Assembly (NCBI RefSeq): GCF_035222375.1
Contig: NC_085891.1
Span: 2,976,001-3,040,000, forward strand
Direction of reading: 5' to 3'
DNA length: 64,000 bases
Source of the DNA: Podospora pseudocomata
Taxonomy: Eukaryota > Ascomycota > Sordariomycetes > Sordariales > Podosporaceae
Made by a program: the position numbers and the translations under genes. The notes under the pieces were generated by a model. That model had not been told where the DNA came from. It saw only the letters and a program-made list of their open reading frames with translations, and ran no database searches. Shown in pieces: positions 53,557 through 64,000 of the stretch. The first letter of the stretch is position 1. Every line of letters begins with the position of its first letter.

Positions 53557-56500
53557 CTAATGATGATGCATCCCCCCCATCCCAAACATACTCCCAAAAG
53601 CATCCATCCCCCCTCCCACCCCCCCCTGCCCACCCAAAACCCCACCCCCTAGCCCATCCCCCGGCCCCCCAATCTCAGGCGGCTCCATATTAAAAGGCAT
53701 AAACCAGGCCGAACTCGGCTCCGCCCCAAAAGCAGCATGCAGCGCAGCGTCCTGCTGAGCAGTATGTCCCCCCCTCCCACCACCACCACCACCACCACCA
53801 CCACCACCATGATGTCTCCCCCCTCCCCCATCACCACCACCCCCTCTCCCACCCCCAGTCCCATCATGATCCTGCGCCGCCCACCCCGCCAGACCCGACG
53901 CGAGCGGATGATGCTCAACCCCATTCCCATACGCCCCAAACACCAACTGCCTATCCAGCCCCGGCAGCCCATGAGCCCCCAACGCGCCCAAGGCAAACGG
54001 ATCCGGGGGGAAAAACGAATTGTGCGGATGATGAGGGTGATGATGCGACAAATGTGAGACCGCCACCGGGGAGACAGGCGACAAGGCATGATACGCCGAC
54101 GCGTTCGTTATTGTCAAGGGGTTGAACGGGCTGGGACCACTAGACTGCGGACCAACACCCGCATTGGCAGAGAAAGACCGTTGATGAAGCCTCGCAGCAG
54201 CATGCATCTGCTCAGCCGCGCCTTGTTGATGATGATGATGATGTTGTTGGGCGCGGGCAAAGTCGGTTTGCAACGGTGATAAAACCTGGTCGTTGGCACC
54301 TCGCTGGGAGCCGCCAGCAGTGGAAGCCTTTCTAACGATGGATTTCCGTTTGAGGTGCTGGCCGGGGCGGGAGATGCCATTCGGACCACCAGCATGTTCG
54401 CCACTTTGCGGAGAGAGCGTGGTAAAAAACTCTTCGACTGTGTGCAGTTCTGGTTTCTGTTCTAGCACCGCGTCCTCGCCCTTTTCCTTCTTCTTGTACG
54501 TGGCCGGGTCGAGGAAGTCGGACTGAGAGACGCCGTGAGGATAACGGTCGAACCAGTCGCCGTATTGGAATATGGGCGAGGCGGCGTTTTCCTGGGCTGG
54601 GTTGCCTTGCCTGGCTGCGTCAGCGCAGGTGCGGTACTGTTCGCGGAGGTTTTCCGACATCCAGTGGAACATGCCCCAGTACCGTCTCATCTTGGAGAGG
54701 AACTTGACGTTGGTGGCGAGGTTGCGCTTCGAGGTTGCCTCCATCGAGGGGTTGCCCGAGAAGATGCCAAAGATGTGGACTGTGCTAGACAAGAAGGCAC
54801 AGTATCCTGTGAAGGGTGCCGTGATGAAATGTGACTCGGCATCCTTGAGTAGTTCTGATATCCGGTTCGCGGCGGCGAATGCCTTTGCGCCTGCCTTGGT
54901 GACGAACGCCTTCGGCACGTCCTGTTGTGACTGACCGTTTGGCGATGAGACGGCGAACCGGTTCATAAACAGAATGTTTTGCTGGACCGAGATGTGCAGA
55001 AACAGAAACTGGTTGGCCATGTTGTCTGTCTCATGCAAGTGAAGGTTTTCTGGTGTGTAAGCCAAAGACTCCGGCAGCTCAAAGTCTTCGGTCTGCTTGA
55101 GTAGTTTCGCGTATTCGGATTCCGGACTCCACATGGGGTGAGGATCTAACTCCTTTCCGCCCTGGTTGAGGTACCCGATGATGCGCCCCCATAAAGCGAT
55201 GGCCTTGATCATCCAGGCTGCCACGCCCATATTGTCCTTGGCCTCGGTCGCTTGACCCTCGGTCGTGGGCTCTAGAACTTGCCCACTGAGCGTCTCGGTC
55301 GGCCCGGGCATGTCGTACTGAAAGTTTTTTTCCTTGATGGGCAGTGGGATCTTGAGGGTTTCCTCTCTGATGAAACATGGCCGATCGGTTCCTGATGAGT
55401 TGAAACGGTCCATCAAGAAGCACGCCCACATCGTTCGTCTCCGGATTTCTCGATCGATAAAGCTCAGCTGTGTCTTTCCCGTCATCCGGAGGGGGTCGTG
55501 CTCGAGATCCTTGTGAAGCTGAAGCGCAAAAGCCATCCGGATGGCCTGTCCTCCCAAAGACCAACTCCGTCCACCATGGCATGTGCCGAACTCGTGCAGA
55601 CCCAGAATCAGAAGACAGGTCAAAATCGTGATATTTGGCCATTCGTATCGCTTGGTGAGAATATCGCGGGCCGTCGAAGCCCATTCCTCTCCACGAAGGA
55701 AATTCGGGTTCGTGGCTAGCTTTGGGTGGTTGGAAAAGCGTGCAGCAATGGCGCATACCGAGAGGATCAACACTGGAGGTAAAGCGCCGGCCCTGTTTCG
55801 AACAGTCAATAATGAAACTCACAGATCAGCTGCGAGCCGACTTACTTGAGTTTTCTCATAAAGCTTGGTTTATGAAGGATGTGATAAGCTTGGCCGTAAA
55901 TGTTCTCAAAAAACACCTCGGCCAAGTGCTCCTGGATCTCCTTTGATGGCAGAGCATCGCCGCCCTCGAGCAACAGCTTCGATTCCTCCGCCTCTTGAAC
56001 CAACATCGTTGAAGGCTTGTGAGGTCCATCCAGCTTGGATCTTGATGTGCCACGAGCCCAATTGTCCAAGTCTGGTCCGAAAGCTTCATCAGCACCGCGC
56101 TTCTTCGCCGCGCCCTTGGTGCTGGTGAGAGTCCCTGGAATAGCCGGCTTGACAACCGCTCTGGTCACCGACGCCGCCATAGAATCCTGCTCTGATTTTG
56201 GCACCACTTTGATGATGCGCTCCTCCATTCTCTTCAACCGCTTATCCAGCATGGCCATATAATCAGTCCTCGGCGCCGCCTTGCGCGCTGTCACCTTGTA
56301 GACACATGGAATGCGAGACCGTAGACAGTGCTTACATGCTGGCTTCTCTCCCGAGCATCTAATCTTCTTGCGCCGACACGCGATGCAGGCCAGGGGCAAT
56401 CTCTTGCGCTCCTTGCCCGCCTTCGTCTTCAGCTCGCTCCATGCCGGTGTCGCATCTGTCTTATCACCCTTTGATTTTCCACCCATGTCTGTCCCATCCC

Positions 56501-56963
56501 CCAAGCCTCCAGTGGCAAGACCAAACTCGTCCGACATTGGCTCCTCCAAGGAATTGCCGCCGTTCTGGTTGCTGTCGGGGCTGCCATTCTCGGATGTGTC
56601 CATGCTCTCTTGCCGCCGGCCATTGGTGTCGCTGTAAGAGGTCTGGACAGTGATGGAGGTGGCCTGGTTCTGTTGGTCATGCATCGAGGTTACCGAAGGT
56701 GGATGGGAATGCGCAAACACGTCTGGAGTGTGATCGTCAAAGTTTGGAGCTAGACCAGCCATCGGTGAGTCGTCTTGATAGGAGAACTGAAAGTCGCCAA
56801 AATGGGTCGCATCTACAAGATCGTGGGTTGCTGCCGTAATGGTTCCCATCCCGTCATTGGATGACTCCAGCTTGAGGGCTTGCAGAGCAGCGGATGATTC
56901 AGGTTGCGCGTGGTGACCGTCCGTGTTGTCCGCCGAGGGCGAGAAATCGAGCTCCAGCGACAT
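53557..56963 (-). CDS. Zn(II)2Cys6 transcription factor with fungal_trans (MHR) domain
   Basis: Two exons (56963-55846 and 55792-53557) give 1117 aa. Residues 1-180 are acidic and Ser/Gln-rich. The DNA-binding cluster CIACRRKKIRC...CKHCLRSRIPC (about 192-220) has the standard C-x2-C-x6-C-x6-C-x2-C-x6-C spacing. It is followed by RTDYMAMLDKRLKRMEER, a likely coiled-coil dimer helix. The middle homology region starts at AYHILHKPSFMRKLKAGALP (about 355) and includes GGRSWSLGGQAIRMAFALQ and RRTMWACFLMDRF. The C-terminal 350 residues have His/Gln runs, His-Pro repeats and a run of eleven Gly. I do not recognise the target pathway. The exon join was set by RKLKAGALPPVLI. No in-frame ATG occurs upstream of 56963. 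Confidence 0.92.
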
Positions 56964-59900
56964 GGCGAAAGGATGGATGGCACTCTTGGGCTCGTGCAAA
57001 ATACAGGTGGGTATGTGACCTAGTAGGTACCCTCCACTGGGCAAGTAACGGTAGCAACGGTCAAGCGAGATACCGTCAAAAAGACTCGGTACTCCGTAGC
57101 TAGTTTGCGAAACTCCTACTATACGACCAGACCAAACCCCAACTTTGCTCTCCTTCACTTCACTTGGGAATATCTGGGACGGCGACGATGATTTGTAGTG
57201 GTGCACAGGAATATCGCATGGTATAGGGGGCGGTGGTGTGGTGTCACGAGCTACTACCTGACATCGACATGTCCCCTGAGGATTTCCGACAAAGCGCTTT
57301 CCAGGATGCGAATTGTCGAAGCGTAATACCCGGAGTGTTTCCCGGCCTTGACTGTCTTGTCGATTTCTTGGTATGCGATCGGCCGTGTGTTCTCGAGTAG
57401 CAAGGTAAGGTAGAGGTGATGCAAAAGGTCGTCGCGGTCGTTCGTACGGGCCGTCGAGGGGAGTCAGCAGGATAGAGAGAAAAGTAGTGGAAAAAGACAA
57501 CTCCGAGAAGCTGGCAGAAGGGGGAGGCGACAGGCGACAGCAACCGGGGTTCGAGTCTTTTGGCGTTTGGCGTTTCCCAACCACAGGCGTCTCCAAGGCC
57601 GGCTTGGTGGATCAGCAAGAGAAGGGTCTGGCGGAACTAGCGAAGAGAAGCGTTTTCGGCGGCTGTCCAGTGGGGTAACATGCTGTTTCGGTTTTCTTGC
57701 GTGTGGACGATCCAGAAGCTAGACCGCCCAGGGCAAGGAGGACAGGCAGGGAGCCACCTCGTAATACCGAATAGGCCGTTATGTCCTTTTTGTTTTGTCT
57801 GGTCTGCAATTGGGTGCTTGAGCCGGCCTAGTCGCAGTCGGATTCGGTCTTGTTGAGAATGTGACGACGTGGGGAACAGGGAAACAGGGGCCTGCAAGTC
57901 AATATACGGGGAGGCCAGAGAGAGGATGGAGAGTATGGGGGGAGCATCAAGGAAAAGATGGGGCAAATAGATTGATCGCGGAGACAGGGTGACAGGCTGG
58001 TCCAAAGGATGTCGTAAAGCCCACGGCGGGCCGGCTGGCTCTCTAATGGCACCTATCAAGCGCCCTCTCCCCTCATTTTCCGTCATATCAAGACGAGAGC
58101 ATGGGGAACTCTCGTACCTCACAGCAGACAAGGTCGAGGCGGGCCACCTACCACCCCTCCTGCATGCACAAGAGACACACGTTCTTCCTTGCAGCTGAAG
58201 CAAGCCACCACACCAAGCAGTATCATGGATGCTCACAGAGCTCTCGCGAGTGGACTGGTTCCAGGCTAGGCACTACCTACGCCGCGCACGGGCGCCCGCT
58301 CCTTCGTCCGGGGATGTACTGTAGGTGGTGTGTGTAGATATTCTTATCCCCTGTTATGATACATAGAGCGGGCAAAACGAACTGAGATGGGGGTGGGAGG
58401 GCCAGGAACCGGTTCGTTCGTCTGTCGAGTCGGTGTCGGAGGGGTGGTGGGAGCAACAGCTTTCAGCGCGCGGATATAATTGTATGAGCGAGGGCCTGTC
58501 ATCTTGATCCATCCGCCAGCCTGCCATGGCAAAATTCCGAGAATACGCCGCCAGGCAATATAGGATGTACAGCATGACCGGGGTGCTTGGCTGGTGCCGT
58601 CGATTGGGCTTATCAGCGATGTGTGCCTATTCTATATTATCCCCGGATTCTGTCGATACAGACCTGCTCCCTTTCGTCGTACAGGCCGTCTCTATCTCTG
58701 TCACAACCCAGAGGCATCAAGACGTTTGTGGGGAGTGGCAGGGATGGGCCGGAAGACGGGTAATGTTGCGGGGTTCGGAGCAGGGTTCGGTCGACCAAGC
58801 CCCGAGCAAACAGCGAGTCCCGTCGCGCCCAGAAAGCCGGGACCAGCTGGGGCCGAAGCGTCTTGACTCGTCTCCGTTGATGACCGCCGTGTCTTGGCGG
58901 GTGGCAGAAACTCCGGTGATGCCCAGTTTCCCTTGCTTTTTTCTCGAGGATAGCTCCAGGCCGCACAATGTGTTCTGTTAGCTCAATGTCAGAGCGAACG
59001 AGCAAAAAGGAGAATACCACCTTCTGTAACACAGCGAGCGAGTGACAGCTACGGTTGACGGAAACAATGTTCCACAAACCCTTGCTGAACTCGTGGGAAG
59101 GCGGCGTGTGGGCGTGACCTTGCCAATTTTGTGGCGCTCCATCCAACCCCACTTGGAGCAAGGCCCAAAATCAACCTCTTGCTCCTGTCAGTGTCAGTCT
59201 GTCAGATCTGCCCAAGATCACAAGCTTGGAAAGGATCATCGTCAATATTTGGTGGACCTGCATCGTCGACTACGAGTCCATATTCAATACTTACGTGGAC
59301 ATCGACAACGATATACACTCTCTCACTCTGAGCGGAACTAGTCACCCCTTCGGCGGTTTTCTCGTCTCGTGCCGCCATGAATTCTCCGTAGGCATAAGAA
59401 ACAATAAAGGAAGCTTCGGTGCCTTCTCTTGCAGGTCGATGCTGATGCGAGAAGCCTGGCCCATATTGGGTCGCCACCAACTCTCGTAGGAGCCATGTAT
59501 CTCGAGGTAAGATGGTCACAGCCCTCTCAACATATAATATCGATTTTAAGTTACAGCAACACACCACCTACGAAATAAATGGCAGCCAACAAATCCCTCT
59601 CTGCCTTCCAACACGCTTCGGATCGCGCGGGATCGCCACCAGCTGGGCTATTCACTGTAGCTATCTTTACAGTCACCCCAAATGTCAGCATTGCTCGTGC
59701 TACAACAGGCATGACTGCAGCAGTCAAGAGCGAGCCCAGCCGTCCAAGCTGGGGAAGCGGGAAACATGGAGGGGGGTTACACGGCTCGATTCGATCCGTC
59801 CTTTTTCCTCCAGCTTCCGAATTGGCATTTGCTATATTGGCTTGTCAAACCGACAATTATCCGCAGTGCAGCTCATAGCCTTCCTCCACCTCCATGACTA

Positions 59901-62290
59901 CTACCCCAGAGCCACCGTCTCCCTCTTCCGGACCGTTACCACCTCAAATCCAGGATCAAACCGGCCGCCTAGCGTTCAGGTTTGGTCTTAGCGACCTACC
60001 AAGCTCACAAGAACAGCGTTGCGTTTCTCATCGTCCTCGCAGATGCCAAGTGGCCAACCTGTCATCCAACCCAAGGTTGAGCTTCATGGTGATGACTCTG
60101 TTCATCATTGCGACCTCGAATATTGCCCGTCATCAAAGGGCGCTTCCAACAAGTGAGTCGTCTGCGTGGTGTGTGGACGTTATCACACAGCATTATATGC
60201 TCGTGGGCACGGGATCTGCATATTAGTTTCAACGGCCCCAGCGATGATCGTGTTTCCTCGCGGTCCCGTCTGCCCCCTTTGGGAAATGTTGCGCTTGGTC
60301 AGTTATAGTCACGAGGGGAATGCTCTGTAGAGGTCTGGATTGAAACGTCGGGGTTACCTCTGCATCCACTTGCAGCACGACCAGGAATCGCACGCATGCT
60401 ACGCCGTGTCTGCCTTCAATCTCTGCCTCTCCAAGATCCAATCGGAACCTCGGATGGTCCGCTTACGGCTCTTTGCTTCAGGACGATGCAGGCCTTCGTC
60501 TTGATGTGTGCTGCTGCTCTCCGCCAGCCTGGATCGTTGCTCACACTACACGTCAGAAACACACCACTTTGGCGGAGTTTATCCCGCAGCTTTAGACAAC
60601 GGCGGGTTCAACCGTGACAGAGTTGTGGTGGATGGCTGACTAGAATAGTCCTTCGACATAGCTCGGCTGGCAAAGGCTCCTTCCTATCCAGTCATGAAAT
60701 CTGGGGGCGGGCGGAAGTATTTTGATGAAGAGAAAACGGGGTAAATTCGAACAGGCTGTTTCAAAGGACTCATTTCACATCTAGGGCAACCGTTGTACAA
60801 TTCTAAGCCTTTACCTCTTCCCTCACCGAACACAAAAACCACTAGCATCACCAATCAACCCAAATTTGATCGTCCCTGAGGTAATCTCTTCAGCGCCACG
60901 CATATATGAAAAACAAGCACTCCCTTCATTTCCTTTCTTCTTCTTCTCTACCTGCCCGACTTACATCTTGGTACATACATACACTTACAGAAAGGTCTTG
61001 GCTTGCCGTTGTGTTGACTCCCAACCAATCGGGTATTTAGAGGTTGTATTTCGGGGGCAACTTCGGCTCGGTTCATCGTACCGATCATGATTGCTTTCCC
61101 TCTGATGGAGAAGTTCGCTTGATGCCTTTCCCGCTTGACAATTCTTTTTGGTTTACATTCATCAAGATCGCGGTAGGCACCCTGGCGGTCAAGGAAAGAC
61201 ATGGGGGACAGGACAGGTAGGGTGTTATTCCTTGGTCTCACGGACCATCATGCTTGATTTGATGGCTTGAATAGAGTCGATTGGGACGAGGTAGAAGCCC
61301 GATTTGGGTTTCCGGGCGGGGTGCAAGGCATCACTGACAGTGTAGTCGGTCCCGGTTCATCCGATTTGAGAAGACTACATGTGAAAAGAATTGCAACTCC
61401 GGTGTGTAGGAGGCCAGGGAATGGTTCTGACAGTGTGGATACAGCTGTCATAAAATCCCTGAGTCCTTGGGTATGGCCACATAGCCATTGCACTCTACAG
61501 ACCGAGAGATCAAGTTCCATACCAACCTACAAGCAAATACTCTATCGATTGCTCGTGGTCATTCCCAAAAATCAAAGCCCAACGCTCTTCATTTTTTTCT
61601 GGGCCTTTTTATTTCGACCCTTCTTCCTCACAGCTCCCAGGTTCTGCAATCGCATGCTCCCGTTCCATCCCCACCACCGAACTCGAGGCTTTGATCAAGA
61701 TGTCCCATCCTAGATAGATACCTATCAATTTAGGCCTATCATGACTTACCAACCTTGGGATTATCACGACCAAGCCTTCCCATTCCAAGCCCAAACCAAG
61801 CTAGGAAAATAAGAATGCGAATTTTGAAGGCAGTTAGTTGCTGCTCAAAAACAGTATTTGCCTTTGACCACTTGTGCTTGAAATGGAGTTGAAATGTAGC
61901 GAGGGATATCAACAAAAGCAACCAGAGTGTTCTTGAAAGACAATGTTTAACCGGACAGCTTTCTTATACGTAGAAGCGTGCAAGCTGTGAACTATATATG
62001 TAGCAGGTTGGCAGAGCCAAGAGGCCAATACCCTAGGTAGCTGACTTGATAGGTATTGTTGGCAAAGTGATATGAATTGTTGGGGGTGGCAGTCCAGTTT
62101 CTGAATAAATAACTGCACAAGGGCAACAAACACCTCCCGGTGGTTTAAATCTCAACACCGAGTCCAATACCAGTCTTCTCCTCTATATACACAAGCAAAT
62201 CCATACAAAAGAAAGCCTTATGAAAAAGCCACCAAGCAATTAAACGTCCATTCGCTATATGCACAAAATCACATCTTCCCTCCTACACCC
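56964..62290. promoter_or_regulatory. 5.3-kb gene-free region upstream of the Zn2Cys6 gene
   Basis: This runs from the start codon of the transcription factor gene to the stop codon of KRI1, both on the minus strand. No open frame has recognised domains, and codon use is unlike the real genes. It probably holds an extended promoter and 5' UTR for the regulator, and perhaps noncoding transcripts. A weak Cys-rich remnant at about 60043-60300 is discussed in the findings. No tRNA, repeat array or element was seen. Confidence 0.5.
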
Positions 62291-64000
62291 TTACTCGTCA
62301 CCCTCACCATCACCCCCAGCAGCCTTCCCCTTCTTCGACCTCTTCCTCTTCTTTTTCCTCTCCCCCTCCACAATCCCATCCACCGCCACCTTCTTCTCCT
62401 GCTCCTTCTCCTCTCCACCCTCCTTCTTCTTCTCCCTCTTCTCAACCCTAACCGAATTAGCCCCACTCCCCTTCTCCTTCTTCTTACCCTTCCCCTCATC
62501 CAACAGCTTCTCAAACCCATACGTCGGCCCCGACTCCTCAAACTCCTTCCCAAAAGTATCCCTCCTCCACTGTCTCAACCTCGCCTTCTTCCCCAGCTTC
62601 TTCTTGTCCTTCTTCTTCTTCTCCGCGTCCCTAAACGAGGCCAGCTTCTTCAACCCCGCAAACTCATTCAGCGCCGCGTCCGAGGGCGCCAGAAGGATAT
62701 CACGGGCCGTGAGACCGAATGATGTGGGGGAGGTCTCGCGGTACTTGAAGGTGAACTGTTCCTTGCCCTTCTTCTCCAGCGCGCGGGGCTGGTCAATCTC
62801 CATCTTGGTGTCGACCAAGGCTTCAATCTTGGCAAGCTCGGCCCTGGCTTGTTTCTTGGCTGCCGCCTTTTCCTTCTTGAGATCCTTGGTGGTCTTGCGC
62901 TTCTTGGCTGGGCGGTCAGAGTCGTCTGAATCATCAGAGTCGGAACCCTCAACTGAAGGGGCAGGCTGATCAGCCTCGAGGTCGGAAAGGGCAATAGCGG
63001 GTGCTTCTTCCTCGTCTTCCTTGAAGTCAGGGATGATGTCCTTGATGTCGATATCGTCGTCCCATTTGGGCTTCTTGGGCTTCTTGGAATTCTTTTTCTT
63101 CTTGCCGTCTTCGTCCTCGCTGCCAGAGGCTTCCTCCTCCTCGCTGTCGAGGACCATGTCGTCGACCTCATTGTAGTAGTCATCATTGAACCGCTTCTTC
63201 ATTTCCTCCTCCCAGTCGTCATCCTCCCATGCCTTATCCAAGAACTCAACCCACTCCTCATCCGTAAGCTGCTTGCCGCTCATGCCCGCCGCCTGCTTAA
63301 TCTTCTTTAACCTCTCAGACGCCTCGTCCACCTTGAGCCTCCTGAGCCTCGCTCTTTCCGCCTCCCTCTCCTTCTTCTCAGCCTCCTTCCTCTCCTTCTC
63401 GAGAGCTCTCAGCTTTTTACGTCCAGTCAGCTCCTCCTTGCGAGCGGAGCGCGCATTGGCCAGGTTTCTCGAGTACGTCTTCAGGACCTCATTGCTCTTG
63501 GTGGGGTCTTCGAATCGCATATTATAGGCATGCTCGAACTCGTCAGCAATATCGTCCTCGGCATCCTCTTCGTCAGAGTCAAATGCTTGCCACTTGTGGT
63601 CAGGCGCCCACGCCTTGGAAGCCATGAACTTGGACAGAAACTCCTCCGGGTTCTTGTCGGCGTTCTTCACATCAAGCTCCGTCACCTCGACGACGGCGGC
63701 TCTGGAAGGGTGGACGCCGTTGGCAGCAGGGGCGGGTTCGGCCTTTTTGACGGGCTTGATAAAGGCGTCGTCGTCGCTCCATTCCTCGTCGTCGGCGCCG
63801 GCGGCGTTGTTGATTTCGGCCATGATGGCATTCTTGAGTTCGGCCTGCTCCTGGACGTAGGTCCTGGGAACGTTGGGGTCGGCGGCGGTGGCATCATCGT
63901 CTGCGCCGACGTCGCCAGCCATGTAGCGCTCGCGGTGGTAGTCGCGGAGGAACATGGGCTTTTCCTTCTTTTCCTCATCGTCCTTCTTCACATCTGTGGT
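62291..64000 (-). CDS. KRI1: Ribosome biogenesis protein Kri1 (N-terminus cut by window edge)
   Basis: Open to the right edge, so the start and a short N-terminal part are missing; about 569 residues are visible. Kri1 features are KPMFLRDYHRERYM, YVQEQAELKNAI and DEEWSDDDAFI, then FLSKFMASKAW, YNMRFEDP with the TYSRNLANARSARKEELT block, and KKARLRQWRRDTFG near the C-terminus. It has long Lys/Glu and Asp/Glu runs and a basic end (KKKRKRSKKGKA), suitable for nucleolar localisation. The protein works with Krr1 in 40S subunit assembly. No intron is seen in the visible part. The 3' end is G-rich on the sense strand, as in other genes here. Confidence 0.93.
   Translation of the reverse strand, partial: TTDVKKDDEEKKEKPMFLRDYHRERYMAGDVGADDDATAADPNVPRTYVQEQAELKNAIMAEINNAAGADDEEWSDDDAFIKPVKKAEPAPAANGVHPSRAAVVEVTELDVKNADKNPEEFLSKFMASKAWAPDHKWQAFDSDEEDAEDDIADEFEHAYNMRFEDPTKSNEVLKTYSRNLANARSARKEELTGRKKLRALEKERKEAEKKEREAERARLRRLKVDEASERLKKIKQAAGMSGKQLTDEEWVEFLDKAWEDDDWEEEMKKRFNDDYYNEVDDMVLDSEEEEASGSEDEDGKKKKNSKKPKKPKWDDDIDIKDIIPDFKEDEEEAPAIALSDLEADQPAPSVEGSDSDDSDDSDRPAKKRKTTKDLKKEKAAAKKQARAELAKIEALVDTKMEIDQPRALEKKGKEQFTFKYRETSPTSFGLTARDILLAPSDAALNEFAGLKKLASFRDAEKKKKDKKKLGKKARLRQWRRDTFGKEFEESGPTYGFEKLLDEGKGKKKEKGSGANSVRVEKREKKKEGGEEKEQEKKVAVDGIVEGERKKKRKRSKKGKAAGGDGEGDE

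Noticed and set aside
57540-57560. tRNA B-box-like sequence (GGTTCGAGTC)
   Set aside because: No A box at the right distance and no acceptor or anticodon stem could be drawn around it.
59894-60226. 110-codon + frame starting MTTTPEPPSPSSGPLPP
   Set aside because: The start looks protein-like, but the rest has no family features and overlaps the frame of the Cys-rich remnant; not supportable as a gene.

Overview
The window reads as ordinary nuclear chromosome from a filamentous ascomycete, most likely a Sordariomycete of the Podospora/Chaetomium/Neurospora kind. This rests on short introns (mostly 55-240 nt) with GTRNGT-type donors, about one gene per 2.8 kb on both strands, strongly C- or G-ending codons, and recognisable fungal proteins: an Atg15 lipase, a cell-wall-integrity MAPKK, a Zn2Cys6 regulator and a GT90 glycosyltransferase. 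I could not assign a species. I found no transposon, retroelement fossil, tRNA, rRNA or CRISPR array.

Left part (1-23.4 kb): a TCTP/TMA19 gene with an unusually long N-terminal half; a proline-rich protein with four internal repeats; a divergent SRA-YDG-like protein; a neurochondrin-like protein; a CLC chloride transporter; a parvulin of the PIN4 type; a divergent pair of small-subunit ribosomal protein genes (RPS12 and RPS22); a GT90 enzyme; PAF1; RER1; and a mitochondrial enoyl-CoA hydratase.

Middle (23.4-46 kb): a large RING / triple ZZ-like / SH3 protein; ATG15; a VPS9-domain Rab GEF; alpha-actinin with a long N-terminal extension; PUS7 with a large insertion in its TruD domain; and an MKK1/2-type MAP kinase kinase.

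Right part (46-64 kb): DBP8, whose single intron appears to be GC-AG; a 2-oxoglutarate/Fe(II) oxygenase; an ACMSD-like amidohydrolase; and a 1117-aa Zn2Cys6 transcription factor followed upstream by a 5.3-kb stretch with no supported gene. KRI1 runs off the right edge. Several genes concern ribosome production and translation (TCTP, RPS12, RPS22, PUS7, DBP8, KRI1), but they are interspersed with unrelated genes and nothing suggests a functional cluster.

The clearest window-wide pattern is compositional. Many genes use C-ending codons in their 5' part and G-ending codons in their 3' part, so sense-strand GC skew changes sign along the gene. The ribosomal protein genes and PUS7 stay C-ending throughout. 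I see no dedicated novel multi-gene system. The best candidates for new biology are the SRA-like protein, the RING-ZZ-SH3 protein, the enlarged TCTP and PUS7 proteins, and this codon-skew pattern.
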